Source of the DNA: Hymenopellis radicata
Lineage: Eukaryota > Basidiomycota > Agaricomycetes > Agaricales > Physalacriaceae
Direction of reading: 5' to 3'
DNA length: 64,000 nucleotides
Assembly: GCA_015501595.1 (NCBI GenBank)
Contig: JADNRX010000010.1
Coordinates: 62,001-126,000, forward strand
This document shows positions 1-11,873 of this stretch, one piece after another. The notes beneath the pieces were generated by a model. The model was given only the letters and a program-made list of their open reading frames with translations. It did no database searches and had not been told where the DNA came from. The translations under genes and the position numbers were made by a program. Numbering within the stretch: the stretch's first letter is position 1; the number at the start of each line of letters is the position of its first letter.

Positions 1-441
1 GTCTGTCACTGAATGATGGTGGTTAGAAGTCAAGTGCCCTGGTCACCCGTGACTGTCAAAATGAATGCGCGCTTATCATTAATTTGCCATTCCCTGTCAA
101 TGTCATGGTGAGTCATTCGGTGCGTGTGTGCGCGCACAGCTCTAGACGCGAGGTCACGAACAATTGAGAACCTGAGCCTCTCTTATTTACATTGGGACGG
201 TGAGCCGTGCGATGAAGCGTGTCAACACGACGATACGAATACAAGACCGAAATGCGCTCTATCGGAGTCTATATGCCTAAGTCTCCTTCCAAACACGCAC
301 ATACATGGACGCATCTTGGGCGGCTTGCACTCCATGTTGCAAGAGAAAATCCGGATGGGCATTTCTATTCTTCTATTCGTTAACTTCGACTTCAAGTGTC
401 GTGGACGTGCGTCATTTTTTCGTGTACGTAGCCTGGACACA
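1..441. other. Left flank, no gene seen
   Basis: This stretch lies beyond the stop codon of the minus-strand transporter. Only short open frames without codon bias or splice signals are present. It probably holds the transporter's 3' untranslated region. Confidence 0.5.
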
Positions 442-2321
442 TCACGGGCATGAGATAGATGCCCTCCTAAACCTCCTCGGCAATCTCCTCAACGACGGTC
501 GCTCAAACGAAGTGTACGCCGTTCCCACCGAGCTGGTTAGAAGCATAATACCCGTGAACAATATCAACGGGCCATACCCCTCCACGCCATACGGAAAATT
601 CGTCTTTCCCGTCGCTGCCCACGGCTTCAACAACCCGCTTGCAATCGGTGCACTCAAAACATTTCCTATGCCTCGCCCCGCGATGAAGATACACATCAGC
701 GTGGCGCTCTCTCCAGGATCCTCGCCTCCAGCAGCGCTCCCACGTGCAACGAACACAAATCGCGGCCAAAGAGCTGACCAGCTTGGGGCGAGGAAGCCGT
801 AGATGCACGCAAAGACTAGGAGCGGCGGGAGGGAGGAGGCAAAGCCCCAAATAAGGAGGACAGAGAGCGCGGAGCCGAGCGCAGAAAGTAGGATAGAGGC
901 GCGCAGGTCAAACCGGTCGGAGATGTATCCAAGAAAGACGAGACCCGGAGCTGAAGCACCTGAAAGCGAAGTGATATGAATTCACGAACCCGCCTTTGTA
1001 AAAAAACAAGTACCATTCATCAATGAAAGCGCAATAGTGCCCCCATTGTCCAAATTGAGGTCAGATGCAAAGGCTGGAAAGTATTGCTTAGCATTGGTAC
1101 GAGATAGAAAGCACTTCACCTACTCGGCATATAAAGCGTAGGCAAAAAGGTCCCCAACCCTTGTAGGATGTTTGCGGCAAAGAGGATCCAGAATGGATTG
1201 TACTTGAGGAACTGCGTGTTGATTTGCCTCGGGCCGACAACTTGCGATACGGGCGAGCGGGACTTGATGAACGGAAATGCAGGAATAATGACTACGAAGC
1301 TGATGCCCTGCAAAAATACGTTGGAAAATACGAGTTTTGCGGAATGATGGACTTACTAAAGCAAGCAACGTTGTACGTGCACCGTAACGATCCAGCAGAG
1401 CTTGCACCATTAGAGGCACGACGACGCCACCAACGCCTGGGTGAAATGAGATACCATATCTGGCGGGATAATCGACGACTCAACCAGTTCCAGAAAAGAT
1501 GAGTCCGGCCGCCTAGATAACGAGTCAGTGACTACGACCACATAAAGACATTAGACATAGACTTACCAGGCCTTTCTTTTCAGAGAACCACTCCCACAGA
1601 TAAGTGGTCGCTGTAAAATACATCATGCCTGCGCATGTCCTTTGTGAATGCCATTATAAAACAAATGGGAACCTTGAAACTCACTTCCACCCACGGCATA
1701 TATCACTCCCTGCGTCAGGATCAATTGCCACGCCTCCCGAGCGAATGCCGCGCCCACTAGCCCAGCCATACACAACACCAAACCTACATACATCATATTC
1801 TTCTTGTGGTAAGGGTAGCGATTCATGAAGGGTAGCAAGATGAGGGACAGAAGGTACATGAGGCCTGTAGATGTAGACCCAACGAGGGAAAGGACGGTGG
1901 AGGAGACATGGGAAAACTCATGTGTGGCGTAGTGATTGAGAAAAACTCCATACGAGAAGGGATAGGACCTGAGTGGGCGCGATTGGGTTTGATTGACATT
2001 ATAAATGTGGAGAAGCTCTTACCAAACGAGGAGCTCAACAGCCCACGCACTGACGAGGTATGCCCATGCGTCAAAGCCTCGATCCATCGGCGGAAGGGAT
2101 GTCGCGTTTAACGGCTCGTTGGGTTCGTCCTGGCCATGAGATGGAGATTGGGAGTCTGTAGTGCTGCAGAAAGTCAATCTTCCCGTCTTCTCCCAGCAAA
2201 CCAACACTCACAGTACTCTCGTCACGCCGGGACCTGGTTCGGCAGCCTTGAACGAGTCGGGCAACTCTCCACGCTGTCCATGCAACTCGATGGATGCGTC
2301 TTGGTCCTGCTTTTGGCTCAT
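442..2321 (-). CDS. MFS transporter, monocarboxylate-permease type
   Basis: A twelve-helix plasma-membrane carrier of the major facilitator superfamily, closest in pattern to fungal monocarboxylate (MCT/Mch-type) permeases; the substrate cannot be read from sequence. Nine exons are inferred: 2321-2212, 2163-2023, 1968-1685, 1610-1567, 1512-1485, 1436-1357, 1307-1124, 1073-1014 and 959-442, summing to 1449 bases (482 residues). The order of landmarks is typical of the family: a polar N-terminus, the PPMDRGFDAWAY block before helix 1, SYPFSYGVFLNHY, GSTSTGLMYLL, the YAVGG / WEWFSEKKGLAAGL pair, a VVPLMVQALLDRYGARTTL segment, a charged central loop, then LVFLGYISDRFDLR in the second half. The start is the first ATG in frame with exon 2. 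A transporter of organic acids or riboflavin-like solutes is equally possible. Confidence 0.88.
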
Positions 2322-2682
2322 GATCTCTTCAAGTCGAAGGAGAAATTCGAGTCTGAGTCATCCATCATCATGCGATTTGTTATATGGTCCTGACAAAATG
2401 AAAAGCGCCGCGGCGGATGGAGTAATAACATGTAATAGACGGAACGCCGTGGTCCATCAACGTGTGCATCGTGAACATTACTGTTGTGGAACGACTGGGA
2501 ATGCTGAGAGTGACACTTCTGAGCGAATAGGTCTCGAGCAGGTCGTGGTTGAGTAGAGGTCGGAGTGTGCCGACCCGGCGATCACCAAATCACAAACATG
2601 TTCATTCCCGATATCTACGCCTGATTCCACTCTCCTTTCCAAACACCGAGGATAAAACTGACGGGCAGGTTAAATCCAAGTT

Positions 2683-3887
2683 CTACAAATCCACTACGCG
2701 CCATATTATCAAAAATGACGGGAATGTATAGACAAACCATGTCCAAACCCATGCGTATCCAATAATGCGCTCAAGGATCCCTGGCTGGCCATTGTGTCCC
2801 AGCTTTTTAGCAGCCGCGAGAACCACGTCTTCAATCATAACGGCGACCGCTTGAAGAGGGAAGAGGGGGAAGGCGCCTCCTACGTTCCATGCTTTAAACA
2901 TCGTGAAGTCCGCGACTAGGTGCATGAATGTAGAAAGTGCAAAGCTCGTACACAACTGCGTCCAGGACGATGCAAAAGAGCCGGGAGTAAGGTGTAAAAC
3001 ATTGCGAGCCAAATGTTTTCCTGGTGTAGCCATGCACTAGATATACAGCTTAGTCGAAACGGAATACTAGGTGGACGAGGTGACAAACCCTGCGCGGAAC
3101 TTGGTGCCAGGTCCGTCTAGACAATCGATTAATTCTCTCTTACGCACAGGTGTCATAAGAAAAAGGCTTACCCCCAGAACCGGCGGAGAGTGTACGCGTC
3201 TCGCCAATAGCCGAATGGGTGGACCCATTCCTGGGGCGTTGTTACGCCCAGCGCCACTGAGATCATGCTCACTATTCCATGCAAGAGTCTCAAATGCACT
3301 TGGGCTGTGCACGCCCACACAGCTAGATCAAAATACCGCCACACCATTGGCCTAGCCGCCGTGGATATGCCCTGAGCATGAAAGGCCGGATTCAAGCGAT
3401 TGTAAATGGACCACGCGTCGAGTAGAAGGATATCGATTACGGTGGAAAGCAATCTGCGAACGACGAACACGCGTCTCGTCACATCTGACGGCAGGCGTTC
3501 ACGAAACACCTTGGGTTCGTCGGTCCACCCGATGCTGCGAATGCTCGACCATCTTTTCATGCCCCATTTGAAACGCTCCCACAGCGAAGCGTCCGCTATC
3601 GCGCCTTTCTGGCCGACGAGTTTGAGCTCGCGATGAGGGTTTGTGAAGAGGACATAGTCGGTGGCGATGAACGCGCTTCCAGCACAAACGGCTCCAAGAT
3701 AATAGTCTCCAACAGCATGTCCTGTGGTCGTGAAAGCCAGATACGTATTGCCGCAGATTACGGCGAGCCAGAAGATCCATCTCAAGGTGCCCGACCGCGC
3801 GATGAGTGAGCCAGCCAAAGAAACGACGATGGTGAGGAAGAAGAGAGGCAGTGAAAAGGGCCTAGCATCGACGGTCTGCGTGGCCAT
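2683..3887 (-). CDS. MBOAT/wax-synthase-like O-acyltransferase
   Basis: A polytopic membrane acyltransferase of the wax-synthase (MBOAT-like) class, the family that includes fungal terpenoid O-acetyltransferases. Exons 3887-3172, 3116-3089 and 3036-2683 sum to 1098 bases (365 residues). Splicing restores the family signature: WVHPFGYWRDAYTLRRFWG at the end of exon 1 continues as RTWHQ in the 28-base exon 2. Hydrophobic helices occur near residues 12-45 and again in exon 3, where FMHLVADF carries the conserved histidine of the family. The gene sits tail-to-head with the MFS transporter 362 bases away on the same strand. That spacing would fit a small metabolite module, but no terpene or polyketide synthase is in the window. 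The acceptor substrate is unknown. Confidence 0.85.
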
Positions 3888-4666
3888 TTCTGGGGAAACG
3901 AGGGAACGACGGCGACCTGAAGTTGAAGCTATGAAATATCATTTTTTTTCGGCAGATAAGAAATCCCAAAAGCGATCAGAAAGGATGAAAAAGCATTTCC
4001 ATCATAACATATGCATGGATCAACCCTGGAGTAGTCTCCCATAAGCACTTACTACTAGAAGTTAGCATACTCGTAACTCGACACCTCACGGTGTGGTGAG
4101 CCGAAACGTGATTTACACGTGATGCAAAGTGAGTCCGGCTAAGGCCCGAAGATTAAGTAATTACAGACGACCGCGTTCGGCGGGTTGCGGCATTGCCGAA
4201 AATGCGAAGTTTCACTTAGACACCACGGCCCATAAGTACAGTTGTTATAACCGCTCACGACATTCCTGCCATCAATAAGCACTGCGGACTTCCTCTTCTC
4301 ACAGCCTTATATACTCGTCGTGCTTCATACGCGCTTCTTTGAGCTTCTCGCGGTCGACATCCCTCAACCGGGTTCAAGTCCCTGCTTGCACCTTTGCGTG
4401 ACACAATAAGGAATATCCTCTTGCGTCTAATCTCTCCCCGAACTCCGATCTCGGCGGTGAGTGTATTGTTCATTGAACCCTGATTGAACCTGATATGCAG
4501 AAAATTAAAATCAGGTATATCATGATTCGTGGACCTTCAAAAACTCCGAGCGACATCTCAAGCTCCCTACCGTGGTCTAAAGAAGCACAAATAACGGGCG
4601 CAAAAATCCAGCTCTTTCTCGTTACTTCTTGACATCGACATCTCGTCTAGTAGTATCCCAGATACG
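3888..4666. other. Divergent promoter region, no gene seen
   Basis: This gap separates the minus-strand acyltransferase from the plus-strand DUF6534 gene, so both promoters should lie here. A tRNA B-box-like string near 4370 was tested and rejected because no arms pair around it. No coding frame is supported. Confidence 0.5.
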
Positions 4667-6865
4667 ATGGCTCTCGGCGGTACGATTGCCCTCGATAACA
4701 CGTACGTCGTGGCAGTATGCACGTCCTCAGCTTTGAATGAACTGACTCCCATCAAGCGTCGGCGCTATGGAAATTGCTGTGTTACTCGCCGCACTGTAAG
4801 TCTCCGACATGGCCATGAAACGAATTCATTGATAGCTGAATGGATCTCACAGATTGTTCGGAGGTGGGTCAAATTGTTTTCTCGTTCAGCCTGCTCTGAT
4901 TAGTGCTCTCGCGTATCATTCAGTGTTGTGCGTACAAGCTTGGACGTATACAAACGACTATCAGCGCGATCCGTGGTACATCAAGGCGCTGGTAAGCGGG
5001 ACTGGCCTTCCATGATTGTCCCACTAACTCTACTCCGAAGGTAGCTCTTGTTTTCGTTGGAAACCTGCTCCATCAGGTCTTCCTCACTCACTCCCGTACG
5101 TTTCACTCTCTTCTTTTTGGCGAGCAGACTCGTCATCGCAGTTCAGTGTATATCTACACTGTGACCTACTACGGCGACATCAAATGGATCAGTTCTATCC
5201 CATGGTAAGACCAGTCCTATGCCTTTGAGCCCATGTAACGCATCCTTTGCAGGAGTTTTCTTGTGCGTATCCGCTTTCCCCAATAATTTCAGCTCATCGA
5301 CATAGGCGCCAGGCTCTCGTCGGCACCAGTGTACGTACCTCGCTTTTTAGCCAGCCCCGAATGCCTGCTTAGTTCTCGATTTGCAGGGATGCATTGCCTT
5401 CATCGTTCAGCTGTGAGTGTTGAGGCCGTCCAGACCCCTGGATGTAACCAATGTTTGGCTTGAAGGTTCTACATCCACCGGATTTTCAATCGTAAGGACC
5501 TGCTGATCGCGTCGCTGTCATGCCAACTCTTTCACAGTGAGCAAGGGAATGTACTCTCTTCCAATATTCCTGGTGAGTGAAAATATCGGTCTGTTGGTAC
5601 TCCGACAAGCACTAACACCGATGAACACAGGCTGTTGTCTCCCTGGCTGAGTTCGGTGTGTAAATCCGAATAAATATTCGTTCTCGCTTTTCTAACGGTC
5701 CTGTTCTTTAAGTCGTCAATATGTGTACGTGGACAAGCCGATTCAGATGTAACTCCCATCTCATCAAGGCAACGAAAAGACGCGGTATACAAAGCGTGAG
5801 TCCTAGTACCTGCGTTATCCTCGAATATCTGTACTCATGTTCGATCTCAGGAAGACGATTACGGTGTACACCGACCAGTACAAACTCAAAGTACGCCTGA
5901 ATTCGTGAACACTCGCTCGCCCCTGCCAATTCAACATATATAGCCATACCTTTTGGCCTATAACGCTCTCGGCGCTTTCTTGGACTGCCTCCTTGCCGGT
6001 TCCATGATATTCTTTCTAATGCAGAGCCGGACTAAGTTTAAAAGGTTTGTCGTTGGTGTGGCGTTATCATCGCTCGAGCTCGTATTGACTCTTTCGTGCA
6101 GAACAAACACGATGCTTACGAGGCTGGTGTGTGCTCTTCTGTGATCATTTCCCTCATAACTTCACAGTGTTCTAGATGGTCTACTGTGTGACCACAGGTA
6201 CGTCGAAGCTTACTGGGCCGCTGAAGTACACTCATTTGTGACCGGACAGGTATATTCACTAGGTGAGCGAGCTGGCGGCTTCATAGACCACAACCTGATA
6301 TCTTACTAGTATGGCCGCCCTACTGACCATAATCACTGTTCGTTCTATCTGCCTGTATTTCTGCAAGAAGTCGCTGAAGGCGTTTTGTACGCAGCTGGTC
6401 ATTTGGGACAAGACCATGATTGATCAGCCCTTCTATTGTACGTGTATAACAGTAATATTCACTGTCAACGCTAGCTGACCTTCACTCGTAACCAGTTGCT
6501 CTTCCTCGTCGTGAGTCGGTTCGTTCTCAGCATGACCGATCTGCTTAATTTACCAGTCTATGGCGCGTCACTGTTCGGAATCCTCAACGCCCGAAACGAT
6601 ATCCGGAATGGTACCTCCAATCCAACGGTTCCATATTCCGCCAATGAGATATCGCTGTCCCTTGTAACAGATCAGTCACAATCGTACAGGCCAGACATTT
6701 CTAGAAGGTGAGTGCTTTCAATAATTGGCTCTGACTACATGTGTAAATTCTGTCTGTGAACAGGAGTCGAAGCCATCTGCTATGGTCGTCAATGTGCATC
6801 AGGACGTGCATCATCAGGTAGATCAGGGTTCAAATGGGAAGCTTCCGTCCGATGAATCGTCGTAG
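4667..6865 (+). CDS. Seven-helix membrane protein, DUF6534-like
   Basis: A fungal integral membrane protein of unknown function. The first exon gives MALGGTIALDNT, matching the IALDNT / G-A opening of DUF6534 proteins. Later exons give LCVQAWTYTNDY followed by RDPWYIKALVA, then VYIYTVTYYGD, LFYIHRIF, YLLAYNALGAFLDCLLAGSM and YGASLFGILNARND, all in the family's order. About fifteen exons are needed, most introns being 45-60 bases. The middle (5700-5900) could not be spliced with certainty. The 3' end depends on the last acceptor: one choice ends at 6865 with a polar tail, another at 6821. These proteins are abundant in Agaricomycetes and are often described as receptor-like, but no ligand is known. 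Confidence 0.82.
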
Positions 6866-6935
6866 TCGTATCATTATTCCCTCATTCCTTCGTGGTATCT
6901 TGAGAAGACAATATATGATGTGCAAACCCTATGCG

Positions 6936-7072
6936 TCGCCTTTCATTCACGCGCTTTCCCACCGAACTCTCCAGCGGGAAAGAGGCTCAGTTTGACCGCT
7001 GCCAGTGGAACAACATGGCCACGTGAGAAATCGACTACGTTGACGCGCTTCATGTCATAGTCCCAGAGTATT
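6936..7072 (-). pseudogene. Decayed fragment of the kinase-like gene
   Basis: Read on the minus strand, this stretch encodes a near copy of the activation-loop region of the adjacent kinase-like gene: ILWDYDMKRVNVVDFSRG here against ILYDYDTKRVNVVDFSRA there. It then loses frame and meets a stop. No start, N-lobe or splice structure surrounds it. It lies immediately downstream of the intact gene, so it is best read as the remnant of a tandem copy. Not expected to be expressed as protein. Confidence 0.75.
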
Positions 7073-7088
7073 CTTCAATTTCCACGTC

Positions 7089-8075
7089 TTATATGGCCGC
7101 TACTGTCTTCGTCAATGGTTCAGCCTGATCATTCGTAACCTTCTCGCCCTTCTTCGGAACATCTTGAGAGGTAGTAGATGAGCGTAGTTGAGAGGTATGA
7201 AGAGTGTTGAAACATACCTCTTAGCCTTTCATTCGCGCGTTTGGGATTCCAAAAGTCAAGAAAATTGCCAACAAACCTGAGCTCTCCACAGAGAGTCCCA
7301 TAAGGTATTGTGTGGAAAAGTGGCTCTAGTTTGACGTCGGGCCGGAAACAATGGTGTAGACGGGCACGAGAGAAGTCGACCACGTTGACCCGCTTCGTGT
7401 CATAATCGTAGAGTATATGGTGCTGTTTTCCGGAGCACAATTGACCGTGTTCAACGCCAAATGTGTGTAATGTCTGTACCGCATCTGCTACAAGCATCCT
7501 GATCAATGGCGTCAATATGATCCTTATTAAATATCAATCGCAACGTACTGGCTTTCCAGGGTTTCCCACCGTTTTCCTTGTATGCAATGCCAGGGCAAAC
7601 CGTCGAAATACTCAAGGATGGCGCAGACCATCTGTCCGCCCCATGGCGTCTTCGCCGCGACGACGCCGTAATGTCGGGGAACGACCGTTCCCTGCAAATC
7701 TCGCAACTGCATCGCGTAGAAGATAGCTTCATTCCACAAGTTTTGCGCGGCGAGAGCCTGTAGGGTGCCGGGACCGCTGTCGATATGCATAACAAACTTG
7801 ATGACGAACTGAGCGCTGTTCGTCATGGCGTTTCCGCGGCAAATGACAGCTCTGGAGGGATCCTGCTGCCATTTCGACTCCATAGACATGTTTTCCATGA
7901 TTCTATTCGCAGGGTTCAACGGTTCTGTTGTATAAATGCCTTGACCGAGGTCGGGTAGTGGTGTAAAGGTAAGTGGCGTTTTGCCGTCGTCGCCGGGAAT
8001 AGTCAGCATATGAAATTTGTTTGAAACTCCAGTGCCCGCGAAGGATATAGCGATGGGTGGCGGAGTCGTGGACAT
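7089..8075 (-). CDS. Degenerate kinase-like protein, copy A
   Basis: Exons 8075-7549, 7498-7218 and 7162-7089 sum to 882 bases (293 residues). The protein has a kinase-like fold pattern, with a hydrophobic hinge segment (MVCAILEYFDGLPWH) followed by HGQLCSGKQHHILYD and VNVVDFSRA. In active kinases the second block is H-x-D-x4-N and the third is DFG. Here the catalytic aspartate is replaced by Q, while the metal-binding aspartate of DFS is kept, so a pseudokinase or altered activity is inferred. The paralogue at 10913-11873 has the same three-exon structure with an identical 527-base first exon. The two copies face each other across an unrelated gene. The start at MSTTPP matches the paralogue's length better than the upstream ATG. 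Confidence 0.8.
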
Positions 8076-8225
8076 GGCTGTAGCAAGATGATGATGATGG
8101 TCGAATGGCAAGCCTCGAGACTTCTATTTCTGGCACAATAAACGATCGGTGTGCCTTAGATGATTTGATCAAAAGGCTTCAAGCCTCATGCGTACGTCTC
8201 ATTCCAGTCCTCTACGTTAATCTAC

Positions 8226-10351
8226 ATGATGCCTGACGATGATAACGACTTCCAAACAATCACATCTACTCTCGATGCGCTGACCTCTCGACTGAGTAAA
8301 ATTCGCCGAGATTTGGTCGATCAACATCCAATCAGTGATGCTGGAAAGGGCGGACGTAGTGAACTCACTGACAAGGCCCTGGAAGATATCATGACTTGTT
8401 TGAGCGAGTTCGAGGGCCAATTCGTAAGTTTCGAAAACGTCTCTCTTCGTATTTGACCTACCTTCAGCCTTTCAGGGAACATTGTCGGTACTGCACTCGT
8501 TGCTTCTATGAAGCGCTAACCGACATCGTGATTGCGAACAGTTCAGCCATGCTTTAGAGCCCTCACAAATGGCTCCTTTGAACCCCGCCGATTCCTCGAT
8601 GCTATCCAGCAGTGATTTCGGCGCCTACATGACAGCCCCACTTGCAACTGATACGATGTTTCAATCTGAGAGATTTCTGGAATCGGAGGTACTTGGCATC
8701 ATGCTCTACTTTGGAAGAACTAGACCTGAGAGAAATGTTAGTTCGGTGATTCTTCATCACGATTGAATGCTTTCCGTCCCCAGAAAGGATCTTCCTTAGA
8801 CAGGTCCTCATCTCCGGCGTCGAGTAGCGATAGGCTGGCAAGGAGGACTTCCGTCGAATATCACAGTACTGCAAATCCGCACTACGCAGAGGTCAATGAA
8901 GCTAGGTCAGTATCAATGGGCTGATAGTCTATCTTCATATTTGCTGATGGGCAATCGAAAGTGTTCATTTGGAGGTGCCGGATATCGACCAAGGTTGGGA
9001 TCCTTCACAATACGGCTTCGGGCGTGATCACAGCTTCATTCTCACTGACGAGGATGCCGGGCCACAACGGGCACCCGTGCTGTCAGTGTTTGAAGCGCTC
9101 GGCAATCAGCCGAAGGCTTCCTCTGGAGAGACAGATGACCTTGCGTTCGACTCAAACAAGCCGCTCAATAAAAGCAATGAGGACCTGAATGAGGAGACTA
9201 GGCTGCAATTTCAGAAATTGCGACCTCCTCCTGGCAAGAAATTAACGTGCTTCAAGGACATCAGGAACATTGAACGCTCAACCATTGCAAGTTACGACGA
9301 GTCGTACCGTGGTTCCGGATCTCGTTATCCGCGAGCTGTGGAAGCGAGTGTCCCGGAGGCGTTGCGCTTTACAGATCTCTTCTTCCTTCCTTCCTTCCTT
9401 TCCCTTGTTATTGAGGTTGCCGAGGAGGAATTCGACTTTTACGAAAAGCAGTTGCCGGAAGGGGATATCGAGTTTGCCCTCGACGGCACTGGGGTGGCAT
9501 TTATGATGTCACGAATGGCTCGCGAAGATGACACTACCACATTCTATCGCTGTGTCACCGCTCATATCTGTGCTGTCATCGGTTCATCTATCTCCCAAGA
9601 GCGGCGCTTTTTTCGTGCTGGCGCTGCTCACCGGGAAGGCGTCGAAATTGAGGAAAACGGACTTCCTGCACAAAGGGCTTTAGCGGATCTCGAAATGATG
9701 GCCAGTGAAGGCTCACAGGAAGCCGAGAATCTCGTTGTGACGAAGCGAGGTGTTGTCGAGATGAAGACGGAAAGGACTATCACTGAACAAACTGTGGCCG
9801 ACATTCTCCGCATGCCGAGCTTCATCTACGACGCCCTAAAATCCGCATCCTCCAGGGTCTATCATTTCCCCATTAATTGGCCGCTTCCAAATATGATGCT
9901 TAGCGCGAGTGCTCAGCCGTTTGTGCAGGTTATGACCCAGCTTGGAACAAGTGGGTGCTATTCTGGCCAGGCGTCGTGTGTCCAGCATGAGTTTCTCATA
10001 CTCAGGGACCGAGATGATCCCAACACTGTATTCATGTCGCCCGTCTACAACTGGACGAAGTCTGAGGCCAAGGAAGAAGACATGCTCACAATTGATGTCG
10101 CATGGTGGATGATCGCGAAGCATGATCATCTGCAGAGAAAACTGGCGAAGCGTATGCGAGAAGCGTGCTTTGATTCAAATGGAAAATCAACTGTGAGGAA
10201 GGTTCCTCAGTGGCGCAGCTCCAAAAACACGCGTGGAAATGCGGAACGCGTTCCTGAAACCGTGATAAGCGTTGAAGATGGATTTTGGGAACGAGAGCTC
10301 GAAGAAATTGGACATGGTCGCGTGAAAATGGCCAAGAAGTCGACGGCTTAG
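8226..10351 (+). CDS. Unrecognised 638-residue protein, possible nuclease-like fold
   Basis: Five exons (8226-8423, 8476-8487, 8542-8736, 8784-8905, 8962-10351) sum to 1917 bases. The N-terminal 200 residues are serine-rich and polar. The C-terminal 400 are globular. The segment RGVVEMKTER has an E-x-K core, followed about 60-100 residues later by a glutamine-led helix (QPFVQVMTQL) and a YSG...HEFLILRD / VFMSPVY strand pair. That order resembles PD-(D/E)xK nuclease-like domains found in many Agaricomycete proteins, but this is inference from pattern alone. The last 80 residues are basic. The gene sits between two inverted kinase-like paralogues. A 150-base gap to copy A suggests a shared divergent promoter. 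Confidence 0.75.
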
Positions 10352-10912
10352 TGTAATTATGTATATATTGTCGTCGCTCTGCTTCAGAATCAGAATTCCG
10401 TCTTCATGTAGCAATTGCCTCACATTCGATTTCTGAGGTTCATCCAGAGAGGGGGTACTGATACACAATGGCTGACACTGCGAATCCAAGAATCTCAGTG
10501 CAGCCAAGAATCTCAGTGCAACACCAGCCTTTGACCAAGCTAAGTGACGACGTGTGCCAGAGGGGAGAGGGAGAGGTAGCGCGGTATCAGTTTTACCGTG
10601 TGGTTTGGGGTGGAGGTCCCGGATTGAGGGAGTGGAACCCAACGATACGGTTGCCCCCGAAAAATGCGCCACTCGAGGGCGTGAAGGGGGAAACCGGATC
10701 GCAAGGACAGTCGAGAACTCGGGAGAGGCTAAAATGGGAACTGAACATGGATCCAGCCAACCCATCACGTAGAGGGAGTCGGGGGGTGGAAAGAAAAGAA
10801 TACAATGCCGATGATGGTGGTGAGCAAGGCGCGCGATTCCCCGGTCGGGACGTGACGGTTTATCCAAAAATGGCAACAAACAAACCTTGACATTCAACGT
10901 CAATCATGCATC
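10352..10912. other. Intergenic, with a short tandem repeat
   Basis: No supported gene. A 17-base unit (CCAAGAATCTCAGTGCA) occurs twice, at 10486-10502 and 10504-10520, with one base between. A long minus-strand open frame (10187-10903) runs across this gap but overlaps the preceding coding exon and has no family resemblance. The promoter of kinase-like copy B should lie here. Confidence 0.5.
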
Positions 10913-11873
10913 ATGGCTTCCACTACGTTAGAACCACCTGTCTGCTTCGACGGTACTGAAGGCGCTGCCGTACTCCAACAAGTACCAGTCACTGACAGTG
11001 CCAAGAACCGCGTCACTTTCACGCCATTGCCAGACCTTGGGGAAGGCCTCTACACCTCGCGCCCGCTCCACCCTACAAACCGAATCATGGAGGGTATGTC
11101 CTTTGAAGCGAAATGGGCTCAGGATCCGGCGAGGGCTGTCATCTGTCGTGCCAACAGCGGAGCTACAAACACCCAGTTCCTGCTCAAGGTCGTCCCGCAT
11201 TTGGAAAATGAAAACCGCGTGTCGTTGCAGGCGCTGGCTGCGCAGCAAATATGGCGTGAGGCTATATTCTATGCGAAGCATTTGGGGGAGCTTCAAGGGA
11301 TTGTTGTGCCGCGTCATTATGGTATTTGGGCCGCGAAGACGCGGTGGGGCGGAAAGATTATGTGTGCGGTTATGGAGTATTTTGATGGTTTCCCTTGGCA
11401 CTGTGTTCAAAGAACGCGATGGGATACGTTGGACACGCAGTATGTCTATGCTGCCTTTTTGACCGCGTGTCTACTGATGCCGTGTTGCAGAATACTCATA
11501 GGCGAAGCCGTGCAGCGTCTACACGCGCTCGGCATCGAGCACGCACAGTTATGCACCGGACAGGAGCACCACATCCTCTACGATCCCGACACACATCGTG
11601 TTAATCTGGTTGACTTCTCACAAGCTCATACTCGTCATCACTGTCGCTCTCTCGATATCAGACTACAACCCTTTACTCAGCCCACAGCAAGACGGGATAT
11701 ATGTGGTGAGCTTGGACTCGTTGCGGATATTCTTGGTTTTTGGAGGCGGAAGAGACCAGACACAACGATACAAGGTATGTTGTCATGCTATATAACACCG
11801 CCAGAGCTCCTGTACCGTTCGAGATGCCCCCAAAGAGGAAGATCAGGGTACCACCAGCCAGCCCGCACCATGA
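10913..11873 (+). CDS. Degenerate kinase-like protein, copy B
   Basis: Paralogue of the gene at 7089-8075. Exons 10913-11439, 11491-11774 and 11824-11873 sum to 861 bases (286 residues). The first intron is 51 bases and happens to stay open in frame, so an unspliced reading would insert 17 false residues. The intron positions match copy A exactly. Shared landmarks are the PLPDLGEGLYT N-terminus, RAVICRANS, LQALAAQ, VVPRHYGIWAAKT and MCAVMEYFDGFPWH. They are followed by HAQLCTGQEHHILYD and VNLVDFSQA. As in copy A, the expected catalytic aspartate is Q. The tail is short and polar. A pseudokinase role is inferred; no partner is known. Confidence 0.82.

Noticed and set aside
4355..4395. GGTTCAAGTCC string like a tRNA B-box
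   Set aside because: The flanking bases do not form a T-stem, and no acceptor or anticodon arm can be paired around it.
10187..10903. 238-codon minus-strand frame
   Set aside because: It overlaps the well-supported last exon of the plus-strand gene ending at 10351 and shows no family pattern; probably a chance frame.
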